DNA of 64,000 nt from Clostridium thermobutyricum DSM 4928 (GCF_002050515.1 NZ_LTAY01000015.1:1-64000), one strand, 5' to 3'; positions 27,619-36,872 are shown, counted from the first letter of the stretch. Notes: generated from the letters alone by a model not told the origin. Numbers and translations: made by a program.

Positions 27619-27680
27619 TTATCTTTAATTACTAAAATTTTAAGAGAAAATAAATTCTTTTATGGATTAGGAGGTTCAAT

Positions 27681-29402
27681 ATGGATTATAAAGAAAAGCT
27701 AAACCTATGGTTAGAATCAGACATAATTGATGATACTACTAAAGAAGAGTTAAGAGCTATAGTTGATGAAAAGGAAATAGAAGATAGATTTTATAAAGAG
27801 TTAGAATTTGGTACTGGTGGATTAAGAGGAATAATTGGTGCTGGTGATAATAGATTAAACTTCTATACTGTAGGAAAAGCAACAGAAGGACTAGCTAGAT
27901 ATTTAAATAAAAAATATAAAGAAAATGTATCAGTTTGTATAGCTTTTGATTCAAGAAATATGTCAAAAGAATTTGCTGAAAGAGCCGCATTAGTACTAGG
28001 TGGAAATGGAATAAAGGCTTATCTTTTTGAAAGTTTAAGACCTACTCCAGAACTTTCATTTGGAGTTAGAGAGCTTAAATGTAAAGCAGGGATAGTTATT
28101 ACTGCATCTCACAATCCAAAAGAATATAATGGATATAAAGTTTATGGAGATGATGGATGTCAAATAACTGATGAAGCAGCTAAGACTATAATAAATGAAA
28201 TAGGCAATGTTAATTATAAAGACATCAAATTAGTCTCAAGAGAAGAAGCTTTAGAAAAAGATTTATTAAATATTATAGGTGAAGAAATAGATAATAAATT
28301 TATTCAAACATTAAAGGGACATACTATAAGAAAAAAATTAGTAGAAGAGAATGCTAAAAATTTAAAAATAATCTACACTCCAATTCATGGAACAGGATTA
28401 ATGCCAGTTAAGAGAGTTTTAACTGAATTAGGATATACAGATTTACACATAGTAGAAGAACAAGCTACACCAGATGGAAACTTCCCAACTGCACCATATC
28501 CAAACCCAGAAGATAAAAGTGTATTTAAAATAGCACTAGATATGGCTAAAACTATGAATCCAGATATAATCTTAGGAACTGACCCTGATGCGGATAGAAT
28601 AGGGGCTATAGTTAAAGATTCAACTGGAGAATATAGAGTTCTTACAGGAAACCAAGTTGGGGCATTATTAACTCATTATATCTTAAGTTCATATAAAGAA
28701 CTTGGAGAACTTCCTAAAAATGGAGCTGTTATAAAAACAATAGTTACAACAGAAATGGTTAGAGGAATATGTAATGAATATAATGTAGAATTATTTGATG
28801 TTTTAACTGGATTTAAATATATAGGTGAAATGATGACAAGCTTCCAAGAAACAGGAAAGAATACATTCTTATTTGGATTTGAAGAAAGCTATGGATGTCT
28901 TTTTGGAGATCATGCTAGAGATAAAGATGCTATAATAGGAGCTCAAATGGTTGCGGAAATGACTCTTTATTATAAAACAAAAAATAAGAGTCTTTATGAA
29001 GCTTATGTAGAGCTTTGTGATAAGTATGGATACTTTAAAGAAGAGCTTCAATCTGTAACTTTAAAAGGAAAAGAAGGAGCAGAAAAGATACAAAGCTGTT
29101 TAGAGTCATTAAGAAAGAATCCTATAGAAGAAGTTGATGGAGTTAAAGTAAAAACTTTCTTTGATTATAAAGAATCAGTAGAAAAAGATTTAGTATCAGG
29201 AGAAGTTAAGGAAATTAAGTTACCAAAATCAAATGTTCTTAAATATATATTAGCAGATGGTTCTTGGTTTGTTGTAAGACCTTCTGGAACTGAACCTAAA
29301 ATAAAATTCTATCTTTCTGTTATAGGAAATTCAATAGAAGATTCAGAAGAAAAAATGAGCAAATTTAAAGCTTGTGTAAATGAAAAGATTGGATTAAATT
29401 AA
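27681..29402 (+). CDS. pgm: Phosphoglucomutase / phosphomannomutase
   Basis: Alpha-D-phosphohexomutase of 573 residues, expected to interconvert glucose-6-phosphate and glucose-1-phosphate. TASHNPKEYNGYK near residue 143 contains the phosphoserine. DPDADRIG near residue 305 binds the metal, FGFEESYGC near 397 is the sugar-binding loop, and RPSGTEPKIKFY near 530 is the phosphate-binding loop. All four are intact, and the length fits the long PgcA-type group of Firmicutes. AGGAGG lies 7 bases before the ATG, and a bidirectional terminator follows immediately. Confidence 0.93.
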   Translation: MDYKEKLNLWLESDIIDDTTKEELRAIVDEKEIEDRFYKELEFGTGGLRGIIGAGDNRLNFYTVGKATEGLARYLNKKYKENVSVCIAFDSRNMSKEFAERAALVLGGNGIKAYLFESLRPTPELSFGVRELKCKAGIVITASHNPKEYNGYKVYGDDGCQITDEAAKTIINEIGNVNYKDIKLVSREEALEKDLLNIIGEEIDNKFIQTLKGHTIRKKLVEENAKNLKIIYTPIHGTGLMPVKRVLTELGYTDLHIVEEQATPDGNFPTAPYPNPEDKSVFKIALDMAKTMNPDIILGTDPDADRIGAIVKDSTGEYRVLTGNQVGALLTHYILSSYKELGELPKNGAVIKTIVTTEMVRGICNEYNVELFDVLTGFKYIGEMMTSFQETGKNTFLFGFEESYGCLFGDHARDKDAIIGAQMVAEMTLYYKTKNKSLYEAYVELCDKYGYFKEELQSVTLKGKEGAEKIQSCLESLRKNPIEEVDGVKVKTFFDYKESVEKDLVSGEVKEIKLPKSNVLKYILADGSWFVVRPSGTEPKIKFYLSVIGNSIEDSEEKMSKFKACVNEKIGLN

Positions 29403-29437
29403 AAAAAGCTATGCAATTATTGCATAGCTTTTTTATT
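29401..29437. terminator. Bidirectional terminator
   Basis: AAAGCTATGCAA and TTGCATAGCTTT form a perfect 12-bp stem around TTA, flanked by A- and T-runs on both sides. It serves pgm on the plus strand and the small gene ending at 29436 on the minus strand. Confidence 0.85.
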
Positions 29438-29636
29438 ATTTAGATTTTTTGAAATCTCTAACAACACCTTTTTTTATTTCATACCATGATGGTAAAAGGT
29501 CTATTTGATCTAAAATAGTTTCTATTTCTCCAACAGTTTTCATTTCTTCAAGTTGTTTTGAAAATTCTTCAACTTTTGCATCTAAATCTAATCTTTTTTT
29601 AGTTTCTTTTGCTACTCTTTTTTGAAATTTATTCAT
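29436..29636 (-). CDS. Small conserved-looking hypothetical protein (66 aa)
   Basis: Charged, predicted soluble and helical protein starting MNKFQKRVAKETKKRLDLDA and ending with a basic tail. The frame is open up to 29687, but the sequence AAGGAGG just upstream of 29636 on the minus strand fixes this start. The middle segment LEEMKTVGEIETILDQIDLL looks amphipathic. I recognise no family. It is flanked by a terminator and by the promoter of the Hsp70-like operon, so it is probably transcribed alone. Confidence 0.65.
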   Translation of the reverse strand: MNKFQKRVAKETKKRLDLDAKVEEFSKQLEEMKTVGEIETILDQIDLLPSWYEIKKGVVRDFKKSK

Positions 29637-29831
29637 AAAAAAGCCTCCTTGTAATTTAGTCTCTATATATACATTATACCATAACATAAATTTTAAAATG
29701 TATTTTATATTAAAATAGGTAAAAATATAGGAAAATAGAAACTAGGATGTTTAATTTAAATATTAATATTATTGTTATAGAAGAATTTTAATGTTAAAAT
29801 TGTAATATAATGGATTTATTTTGGAGGGGCT

Positions 29832-31154
29832 ATGGGGGAAAATTTATATGAGGTTTTGGAGGTTTCTAAGAAAGCTAGTTTGTCAGAAATAAAAAAAGCT
29901 TATGCTAAAATGCTTAGAAAATATCCGCCAGAGAAATATAGTAAAGAATTTTCAAAGGTAAATTCTGCTTATGAAATATTGAGTGATAAAAAGCAGAGAT
30001 ATGAATATGATCAATTTAATGGATATGACAGTAATGCACAAGTAATTTTAGATGAAGGATTAAGACTAATAAAAGAAGGAGAACTACTGGAAGGAAAAAA
30101 TAGACTTATTAGTTTTCTAAAATTAGAAGGAGATGTTCCAAGTGTTTTACATGAACTTGGTAAAATATATGCAGAAGAAGAAAATTACACAAAGGCATAT
30201 AATATACAAAAAAAGGTTTTTGAGAAATCTAAATATTTAACTTACTCTCAAATAGAATGGATGTTATTTTATCTTTATAAATTAAATGATGAAGAGAATT
30301 TAAAATCATATTTAAAAAAAGGTATACTTAAATTTAATGATGTTAATTTATATTTTAATATATTGGATTTATATATTGAAGATAGAAATTATGAGCAAGT
30401 GAGAGAGATTTTATTTGAAAATGTTATACCATTTTTAAATAAAAGAGGAAGTGTATATGGTTTTTGTGAGTTATCTAAATATCTATTTAGAATAAAAGAA
30501 ATTGAACAAGGTTCAAAGTATTTAACTCAAGCTATTAATTTTGAAATAAACCCAGATAATAATGAAAAATTAGAATTAATAAAGGGAACAATTATAGAAA
30601 TATTAGATTTTGAAAATGCCAACGCAATTATTATATGTTTAGAAGAACTTATAAGTTATATAAGAGATATAAAAAGTGAAATTTCAGAAGAAGACTATAA
30701 AGATAATTTAGGATGGGCAACAATTACGTTTTCATTAGTTAAAGAGATGGCAATTGTAGATAGAAATAATTTTCATAAAACTTTAAAGAAGTTTTTATTG
30801 GCATCAGTAAAGAAGAGCATTGCAATAGATGAAGAATTGAAAGAGCAAATAGATGAAGAATTAATCTTTTATTTAGAAAAGCTGAAAGAAGAATATAATG
30901 TAGAAAAAATAAAGTTTAATTTAGAAATTTTAGAGAAATTTCATAAGGAACTATATTCAATAGATGCTAAATATTTATTTGATAAATATGGAGGATTTAT
31001 TCCCTATGAAGGAGAAGCAAAAAATAAAAAAGCAAATATACATGAAAATAATAAAAATAGAAGAAAATCTAAAACTAATGGGAAAAAATTAAGTTTTTTC
31101 ATTTTTATTTGTTTAGTAATTGTGATAATCATAGGTTTATTGAGGTTTTTATAA
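29832..31154 (+). CDS. Tail-anchored J-like protein with degenerate HPD motif (PPE)
   Basis: Protein of 440 residues. Residues 5-62 fold like a J domain (LYEVLEVSKKASLSEIKKAY, then SKVNSAYEILSDKKQRYEYD), but the invariant HPD triad that triggers Hsp70 ATP hydrolysis is replaced by Pro32-Pro33-Glu34, and the loop after it is short. The central 300 residues are helical and TPR-like. A basic linker precedes a single hydrophobic segment of about 20 residues at the extreme C-terminus, so the J-like part should face the cytosol. It is the first gene of an operon with GrpE-like, Hsp70 and TPR proteins. It may recruit rather than stimulate the Hsp70, or the Hsp70 may have co-adapted. Confidence 0.85.
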   Translation: MGENLYEVLEVSKKASLSEIKKAYAKMLRKYPPEKYSKEFSKVNSAYEILSDKKQRYEYDQFNGYDSNAQVILDEGLRLIKEGELLEGKNRLISFLKLEGDVPSVLHELGKIYAEEENYTKAYNIQKKVFEKSKYLTYSQIEWMLFYLYKLNDEENLKSYLKKGILKFNDVNLYFNILDLYIEDRNYEQVREILFENVIPFLNKRGSVYGFCELSKYLFRIKEIEQGSKYLTQAINFEINPDNNEKLELIKGTIIEILDFENANAIIICLEELISYIRDIKSEISEEDYKDNLGWATITFSLVKEMAIVDRNNFHKTLKKFLLASVKKSIAIDEELKEQIDEELIFYLEKLKEEYNVEKIKFNLEILEKFHKELYSIDAKYLFDKYGGFIPYEGEAKNKKANIHENNKNRRKSKTNGKKLSFFIFICLVIVIIIGLLRFL

Positions 31155-31171
31155 TAGGGAGAAGTGAATAT

Positions 31172-31750
31172 ATGAGGGGGATAGATTTAGAGAAAGAGTT
31201 TGATTTTTATAAGGCAAAGTACTTAGATGAGAAATCTTCTATAGAGAGTATTTTATTAAGTAAAGATATAAATGATTTATTTAAAGATATAGAAAGATTA
31301 AGAAAAAAAGAGCTAATAAAGTTTGAAAGATTAGAACAATCCTATATAGATAAAATAGATAGACTTGAAATGGAGAACATAAAGTTAAATAAAGAAATAT
31401 GTGAAAAAGATAAGTCTATTAAAAAAATTTTAAATGGAATGATACAGATATTAGATGAAGTAGATGAGCTTAAAGAACTTTTAGAGGAACGTAACGACTT
31501 AAAGGGTTTAAAAGCTTTTAATAAAACTTTTAAGAAGATAAATAAAAAAGTAAATTATATAGGATTAGAGAGAATAAAGACTATTTCTGAGCAATTTAAT
31601 GAGGATGTTCATTATTGTGTAGAGGTTATAGAAGGAAATGAAGAAGAGAATGAAACTATAGTAGAGGAAGTTAAAAGCGGCTATTGTTATAAGGGGAATA
31701 TAATAAGAGAAAGTCGTGTAGTTGTTATAAAAAATGAGGGGGAAATTTAG
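31172..31750 (+). CDS. GrpE-like nucleotide exchange factor
   Basis: Protein of 192 residues with a long charged coiled-coil region (about residues 5-110) and a C-terminal beta domain. The C-terminal domain shows HYCVEVIEGNEEENETIVEE and then SGYCYKGNIIRESRVVVIKN, the arrangement of the GrpE head, where a GY..G..I.R..V.V pattern is typical. The frame is open from 31109, but AGGGAGAAG sets the ATG at 31172. It lies 3 bases before the Hsp70 gene. It is divergent from the canonical housekeeping GrpE I would expect elsewhere in the genome. Confidence 0.78.
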   Translation: MRGIDLEKEFDFYKAKYLDEKSSIESILLSKDINDLFKDIERLRKKELIKFERLEQSYIDKIDRLEMENIKLNKEICEKDKSIKKILNGMIQILDEVDELKELLEERNDLKGLKAFNKTFKKINKKVNYIGLERIKTISEQFNEDVHYCVEVIEGNEEENETIVEEVKSGYCYKGNIIRESRVVVIKNEGEI

Positions 31751-31753
31751 TAT

Positions 31754-33463
31754 ATGGGAAATATAATAGGAATTGATTTAGGAACTACTACTTCGGAGGT
31801 TGCATATATAAAAGATGGACATCCTGTAATTATAGGAAATGAAAAGTATTGTGATGGAAATATAATGCCATCTGTAGTTACCATAAAAAAAGATGAAATA
31901 ATAGTTGGGAAAAAAGCAAAGAGACAAATGCTTATAAGACCAGAAATAACAGTAAGTGAAATAAAAAGACTTATGGGAACAAATGAGAAGATAGTAATAA
32001 ATGAAAAGGAATACCTTCCACAACAAATATCAGCAATAATATTAAAAGAATTAAAAGAAATGGCAGAAGAGCAAATAGGGAAAGTTGATGAAGCAGTAAT
32101 AACTGTTCCTGCAAATTTTAATGATATACAAAGAGCGGCTACAAAGGAAGCAGCACAAATTGCTGGATTAAAAGTAGAAAGAATTATAAATGAGCCAACA
32201 GCAGCAGCTATGTATTATGGATTAGAAAATATAGGTAAAGAAGCTAAAATTTTAGTTTATGATTTAGGTGGAGGAACTTTTGATTGTACAGTTCTTGAAC
32301 TTTTTTCTGGAATAATGGATGTTAAAGCAAGTAGAGGAGATAATCTTTTAGGTGGAAAAGATTTTGATAATAGAATAGAGGAATATATTTTAGAATATAT
32401 ATCTAAAAATACAGAAGTTAACATAGAAAAATTAAGTAAGAAAAAGAAAAGTGAAATAAAAGAGACAGCAGAAGAGGCTAAGAAAGATTTATCAGTATCC
32501 AATAGTACAGACATAATAATAAATAATTTAGGGATAGATAAAGAGGGAGAATCTATAGATATAGAATTTGAATTTTCAAGAGATAGATTTAATCAGTTAA
32601 CAAAAGATCTTATAGAAAAGACAGAAGTAATAGTTGGGGAAACTCTTCTAGCATCAGGAATAACAGGTAAGGATATAGATATTGTTCTTCTTGTAGGTGG
32701 CTCAAGTAGAATGGTAGCTGTTTCAGATATGTTAAAGAAATCTTTTGGAGATAAAATTATAAGTAGTGTAAATGCTGATGAAGCAGTAGCACTTGGGGCA
32801 GCAGTTCAAGCAGGAATTAAAGATTCTAAAATAAGTTCAGAAAGTGGACTTATTGTTACAGATGTTTGTAGTTATACACTTGGAGTAGCAGTTGAAGAAA
32901 ATGAATTTAGTCCAATAATAAAAAGAGATATGAAGTTACCAATAATTAAATCAGAAATTTATGTAACTTCTTCTGATGATCAAGAAAGAGTAAATATAAG
33001 AGTTTATCAAGGAGAAGAAAAGCTGACTGATGATAATATGTTTGTTGGAAACTTTGTCATAGATGGTATTCCAAAGAAAAAAGCTGGAGAAGAAAAAGTA
33101 GAGGTAACTTTTGAATATGATTTAAATGGAATGTTAGATGTTTCAGTTGAAGTTTTATCAACAGGAAAAAAGAAACATAAACTTATGGCTGTTGAGAGAT
33201 TAAATGAAAAAGATATAGAAGATCTATCAAAAGATATAAATATAAAACAGAAGAATCTAACATGGAAAGATTCAGAACTTTATAATATAGTTAGTGTAAG
33301 TATATCAGTAGCTAAAGATAAATTTGAAAAAATGGATAGTAAAACTTTAGAAAATGTAAATAGTATAATATCTGAAATGAAAACTGCTATTGAAAATGAA
33401 GATAAGGATAAAGTAACAAAGTTAGATGATACTCTTACAGATATCTTATTTGATATAGATTAG
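31754..33463 (+). CDS. Hsp70-family chaperone (DnaK/HscC-like)
   Basis: Hsp70 of 569 residues. The ATPase domain has the phosphate-1 motif GIDLGTTTSE, NEPTAAAMYYGL, the phosphate-2 motif VYDLGGGTFDCTVLE and the adenosine motif VLLVGGSSRMVAV, all intact. The substrate-binding domain follows (QERVNIRVYQGE, then NGMLDVSVE), with a shortened lid and no EEVD-like tail. The length is closer to HscC-type Hsp70s than to DnaK (about 610). It sits in an operon with its own J-like, GrpE-like and TPR partners, suggesting a dedicated client rather than general folding. Confidence 0.9.
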   Translation: MGNIIGIDLGTTTSEVAYIKDGHPVIIGNEKYCDGNIMPSVVTIKKDEIIVGKKAKRQMLIRPEITVSEIKRLMGTNEKIVINEKEYLPQQISAIILKELKEMAEEQIGKVDEAVITVPANFNDIQRAATKEAAQIAGLKVERIINEPTAAAMYYGLENIGKEAKILVYDLGGGTFDCTVLELFSGIMDVKASRGDNLLGGKDFDNRIEEYILEYISKNTEVNIEKLSKKKKSEIKETAEEAKKDLSVSNSTDIIINNLGIDKEGESIDIEFEFSRDRFNQLTKDLIEKTEVIVGETLLASGITGKDIDIVLLVGGSSRMVAVSDMLKKSFGDKIISSVNADEAVALGAAVQAGIKDSKISSESGLIVTDVCSYTLGVAVEENEFSPIIKRDMKLPIIKSEIYVTSSDDQERVNIRVYQGEEKLTDDNMFVGNFVIDGIPKKKAGEEKVEVTFEYDLNGMLDVSVEVLSTGKKKHKLMAVERLNEKDIEDLSKDINIKQKNLTWKDSELYNIVSVSISVAKDKFEKMDSKTLENVNSIISEMKTAIENEDKDKVTKLDDTLTDILFDID

Positions 33464-33470
33464 GAGAGAT

Positions 33471-33977
33471 ATGACAGAAGAACTAATTTATAAATATAAA
33501 ATTATAAGTTTAGATTATATAAAGAATAGAAATATAACTTTAGCAATAAAGACTTTAGTAGAAGGATTAGAAATAAATAATAAAGATGTAGACTTATTAA
33601 ATATATTAGGATTATGTTTTTATAAAAAATGTATGTTTAATGAAGCGAAGATTGTATTTGAAAGAAGCTTATCTATAACAGCTAGAAATAAAGCTAAAAG
33701 ATATCTAGATTATATTAATTCAGATAATTTTAAACTTTTATTAGTAGATTATAATGAAGGAATAAAGGCTTTAAAGAATAGAGAGTTAAATAAAGCTAAA
33801 ATATTATTTGAGGATATTATAAAAAGAGAAAATGAATTAATTGAACCATATTGTATTTTAACTGAAATATATATTTATGAAAATAAATATGAAGAAGCTA
33901 AAGCTTGGTTAGAAATTCTTATGGAAAAAGATATTGGAAATGAAAAGATATTAACGTATATTAAATATAAAAAATAG
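33471..33977 (+). CDS. TPR-repeat protein
   Basis: Protein of 168 residues made almost wholly of helices in TPR-like pairs, for example LNILGLCFYKKCMFNEAKIV near residues 40-60 and LTEIYIYENKYEEAKAWLEI near 135-155. No signal peptide or membrane segment. It starts 7 bases after the Hsp70 stop behind AGGAGAG and is the last gene of the operon before a strong terminator. A scaffold or client-binding role for the Hsp70 complex is likely from context only. Confidence 0.75.
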   Translation: MTEELIYKYKIISLDYIKNRNITLAIKTLVEGLEINNKDVDLLNILGLCFYKKCMFNEAKIVFERSLSITARNKAKRYLDYINSDNFKLLLVDYNEGIKALKNRELNKAKILFEDIIKRENELIEPYCILTEIYIYENKYEEAKAWLEILMEKDIGNEKILTYIKYKK

Positions 33978-33994
33978 GCTTAAAAAATTTATAT

Positions 33995-34046
33995 AAAGAT
34001 GTGAAGTTTTACTATTGTTCAAAAAAACTTCATATCTTTTTTTTAT
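33995..34046 (+). terminator. Rho-independent terminator of the Hsp70-like operon
   Basis: AAAGATGTGAAGTTTT at 33995-34010 pairs with AAAACTTCATATCTTT at 34024-34039 with a single G-T wobble, then a run of Ts. Confidence 0.85.
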
Positions 34047-34082
34047 AATTAATTGGATATAGATTAAACCTTGGAGGAAATT

Positions 34083-35504
34083 ATGAGTAAGAAAAAGATC
34101 ACTAAAATAATAGGCGCTCTTGTTGTAATAGGAATAATTATAGGCGGAGGATATGCTATTAATCATAGAAATTCACATAAAGTAAGTAAAGATCTTGAAT
34201 TGACGCTTTCAGGCACACCAGAAACAATGAATCCCTTTTATGTAAGTTCAAGTAACGCTTTATTTGTTTCAGATATGTTATATGAACCAATTTATAATTT
34301 AAATAATGATGGATCAATTAATTGTGATGGATTAGCTAAAAATATAGTACATACAAAAGATGAAAAAACTTATACAGTTACGCTATATAAAGATTTAAAA
34401 TGGTCTGATGGGCAACCGGTAACAGCAAATGATTTAATATATTCATTTAATGAAATGATGAATCCTAAAAATAATATAAAATTAAGAGAGAAATTTCTTA
34501 TAAATAATGAACCAATTAAAATAAAGAAAATAAATGATTTAACTGTTGAATTTGATTTGCCAGAGCCTTCTAAAGATTTTATTGGAAATTTAGCACTTTT
34601 CCATCCTATACCAGAGCATATATATAAAGGTGTTATTGATTTAAAAAATTCACCAGAAAATAATAAGCATGTTACAGATGGACCTTATATGTTCCAAAGT
34701 GAAGAGAAGGGAAAAGATTTAATTCTTGTAAGAAATCCTTACTATGAAAAAAATCATTCAAAAGTAGAAAAGATTACATTTAATGTAGAACCAGAAACAA
34801 ATTCAGGAATAGTTAATGTTATGGCATTTAATCTTAACAATAAAGCATTAAGTAATATAAAGGTTAGAGAAGCAATTAGTTATGCATTAAATAGAAAAGA
34901 TTTATCACAATCAAAATATGAAAATAGTAGATATATACAAGATGCATATTCAATTTTTACACCTTCAACAGAATATTATAATAATAATGTAGTAGAGTAC
35001 AATCATGATTTAAACAAAGCTAAAGAATTAATGAAAGAATCAGGAGAACATAATTTAACATTAAAATTAACATATGAAGCAGGAGCTAAAGCAGCTGCAA
35101 GTGAAGCTTTAGTAGTTAAAAATAATTTAGCTAAAATAGGAATTAATATTATGCTTCAGCCTTTAGCAGAAAATGAATTTAACAAAGAAGTTTCAAATCC
35201 TAAGAGTGGAGAATATGATTTAGCTATTACTTCATATAATGAAGGAACTAATCCAAATAATTATGCCCAATTAGTTATTACAAATGGAGCTAAGAATATT
35301 TCAGGATTTAATAATATAGAAGTAGATAGACTGTTTAAAGATGCAGAAAATACAAAGAATAAAGTGGAAAAAGAAAAATTATATGGACAAATACAAGATA
35401 TAATTGCAAGAGAAATACCAATTTATACAATAAATTATCAACAAAATATAGATAGTATTTCTAAGGATGTATTAAAAGTTGGTATGTCAGGAATAGTTAT
35501 GTAG
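34083..35504 (+). CDS. OppA-like peptide-binding protein, membrane-anchored, possibly internally deleted
   Basis: Family 5 extracellular solute-binding protein of about 473 residues. Diagnostic stretches are TPETMNPFYVSSS, LKWSDGQPVTANDLIYSFN, DGPYMFQSEEKGKDLILVRNPYY and IKVREAISYALNRKDL. The N-terminus is a basic stretch and hydrophobic helix (residues 6-26) with no lipobox cysteine, so it would stay as a membrane anchor. Between VEPETNSG and MAFNLNN about 50 residues normally present in OppA seem to be missing in frame. The frame is open from a TTG at 34071, but GGAGG at 34073-34077 sets the ATG at 34083. No permease or ATPase genes adjoin it. Confidence 0.85.
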   Translation: MSKKKITKIIGALVVIGIIIGGGYAINHRNSHKVSKDLELTLSGTPETMNPFYVSSSNALFVSDMLYEPIYNLNNDGSINCDGLAKNIVHTKDEKTYTVTLYKDLKWSDGQPVTANDLIYSFNEMMNPKNNIKLREKFLINNEPIKIKKINDLTVEFDLPEPSKDFIGNLALFHPIPEHIYKGVIDLKNSPENNKHVTDGPYMFQSEEKGKDLILVRNPYYEKNHSKVEKITFNVEPETNSGIVNVMAFNLNNKALSNIKVREAISYALNRKDLSQSKYENSRYIQDAYSIFTPSTEYYNNNVVEYNHDLNKAKELMKESGEHNLTLKLTYEAGAKAAASEALVVKNNLAKIGINIMLQPLAENEFNKEVSNPKSGEYDLAITSYNEGTNPNNYAQLVITNGAKNISGFNNIEVDRLFKDAENTKNKVEKEKLYGQIQDIIAREIPIYTINYQQNIDSISKDVLKVGMSGIVM

Positions 35505-35530
35505 ACTATGATAAATTTAATATTAATATA

Positions 35531-35577
35531 AAATAACCCCCTCTAGATTTATTTAAACTAGAGGGGGTTATTTTTAT
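35531..35577. terminator. Bidirectional terminator
   Basis: AAATAACCCCCTCTAG at 35531-35546 and CTAGAGGGGGTTATTT at 35558-35573 form a perfect 16-bp stem with A- and T-runs outside. It serves the OppA-like gene and the permease gene on the minus strand, whose stop lies at its edge. Confidence 0.9.
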
Positions 35578-36872
35578 TTAAATTCTATGTTTTTACGTTT
35601 ATTATAATATCTCATAAAGAAATAAAGTGGAATTGCAAGAATTAATCCGCCAAGTCCCCAAACAATTTCTTGAAGATCTGATTGTGTAAGAATCCATACA
35701 CTAACGGCCATAGCTATTATAGGAATTACAGGTCCAAATGGAATTTTAAATGAACCATCTAATTCAGGACGTTTTTTTCTTAATACTAACACTGCAAGAC
35801 AAGTAGGTAAGTATTGAGCAAATCTAGAAATTGAACTTATTAAAGCTAAATGAGTAAAACTTCCTGATAAAGCTATTGGAATAGTTATTATAGTACTAAC
35901 TATTACAGAAACATAAGGAACTCCTCTTGAATCTGTTTTTGCCATAATTCTAGGGAAAAGTCCATCATTAGCTAAAGCCATTCCAAGTCTAGGTGTAAGG
36001 AAAGCTTGTGTTGCATTTATTCCTATTATTGAAACAAGTATACCAAGACTTACAAGTATTCCACCAAAAGGTCCCAGAATTTCAGAAGATGCTGTAGCAA
36101 CTGGAGTAAGGTCTGTTGCTAATTTAGGACCAAGAATACCAATTGAAATTGCTTGTATAAGCATATAAATAACTGATACAAGAAGCATAACAACTACAAT
36201 AGCTTTAGGTATATTTTTACTTGGGCTATCCATATCTTCGGCAGCTAAAGCTATACTTTCAAATCCAGTAAAGGAGAAGAAAATTAAAAGAGCAGCTGAA
36301 CCAAAAGATCCATGTGTATATGTACCATGTGGAAATACTGGAGTAAAGTTTCCACCTTTTATAAAAAATATTCCTACTGCAATGAAAATAACTAAAGGAA
36401 TTAATTTACCTATAGTTGAAACATTAATTACTATTTTAGAAAGATTAACACCAGCTAAATTCATTATTGCAAGTAAAATTAAAAGACCAATAATTAGAAT
36501 ATCTTTTGTAATCCCATGTGATGCAGCTGGGAAAAATACTGAAAGAGCAGTAGTAAATCCAACTGCCATAGTTGCTGCTGCAATTATACATATTGCGTAT
36601 GTCATAAATCCAACTTCAAAAGCAGGGAATATTCCAAAAGCTTCTTTAGTATAAAGGTAAGGACCACCATTATTTTTGAATTTACCACCAACTTCAGCAA
36701 AACATAAAGCAATAGTAATTGCAAGAAATGCATCAAATAAAATTACACCTAAACTAGCAGGTCCAATTAAAGCCATAGCTTTATTTGGTAATAGAAAGAT
36801 ACCACTTCCAACAATAGCATTGAATCCAAGAAGAACAATGCTCAGAAAACCAATTTTAGATTTTTTACTCAT
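35574..36872 (-). CDS. APC-family amino acid permease
   Basis: Integral membrane transporter of 432 residues with about 12 helices. The first helix contains GFNAIVGSGIFLLPNKAM, the glycine-rich APC substrate-binding unwound helix, and FAEVGGKFKNNGGPYLY follows in helix 2. Later FSFTGFESIALAAEDMDSP is the conserved TM6 region. It is the second gene of the T-box-controlled operon, 70 bases after the amidotransferase gene. The ATG at 36872 has no ribosome site directly before it; a perfect hairpin or a 13-codon mini-ORF intervenes. The substrate depends on the T-box specifier and is not certain. Confidence 0.9.
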   Translation of the reverse strand: MSKKSKIGFLSIVLLGFNAIVGSGIFLLPNKAMALIGPASLGVILFDAFLAITIALCFAEVGGKFKNNGGPYLYTKEAFGIFPAFEVGFMTYAICIIAAATMAVGFTTALSVFFPAASHGITKDILIIGLLILLAIMNLAGVNLSKIVINVSTIGKLIPLVIFIAVGIFFIKGGNFTPVFPHGTYTHGSFGSAALLIFFSFTGFESIALAAEDMDSPSKNIPKAIVVVMLLVSVIYMLIQAISIGILGPKLATDLTPVATASSEILGPFGGILVSLGILVSIIGINATQAFLTPRLGMALANDGLFPRIMAKTDSRGVPYVSVIVSTIITIPIALSGSFTHLALISSISRFAQYLPTCLAVLVLRKKRPELDGSFKIPFGPVIPIIAMAVSVWILTQSDLQEIVWGLGGLILAIPLYFFMRYYNKRKNIEFK

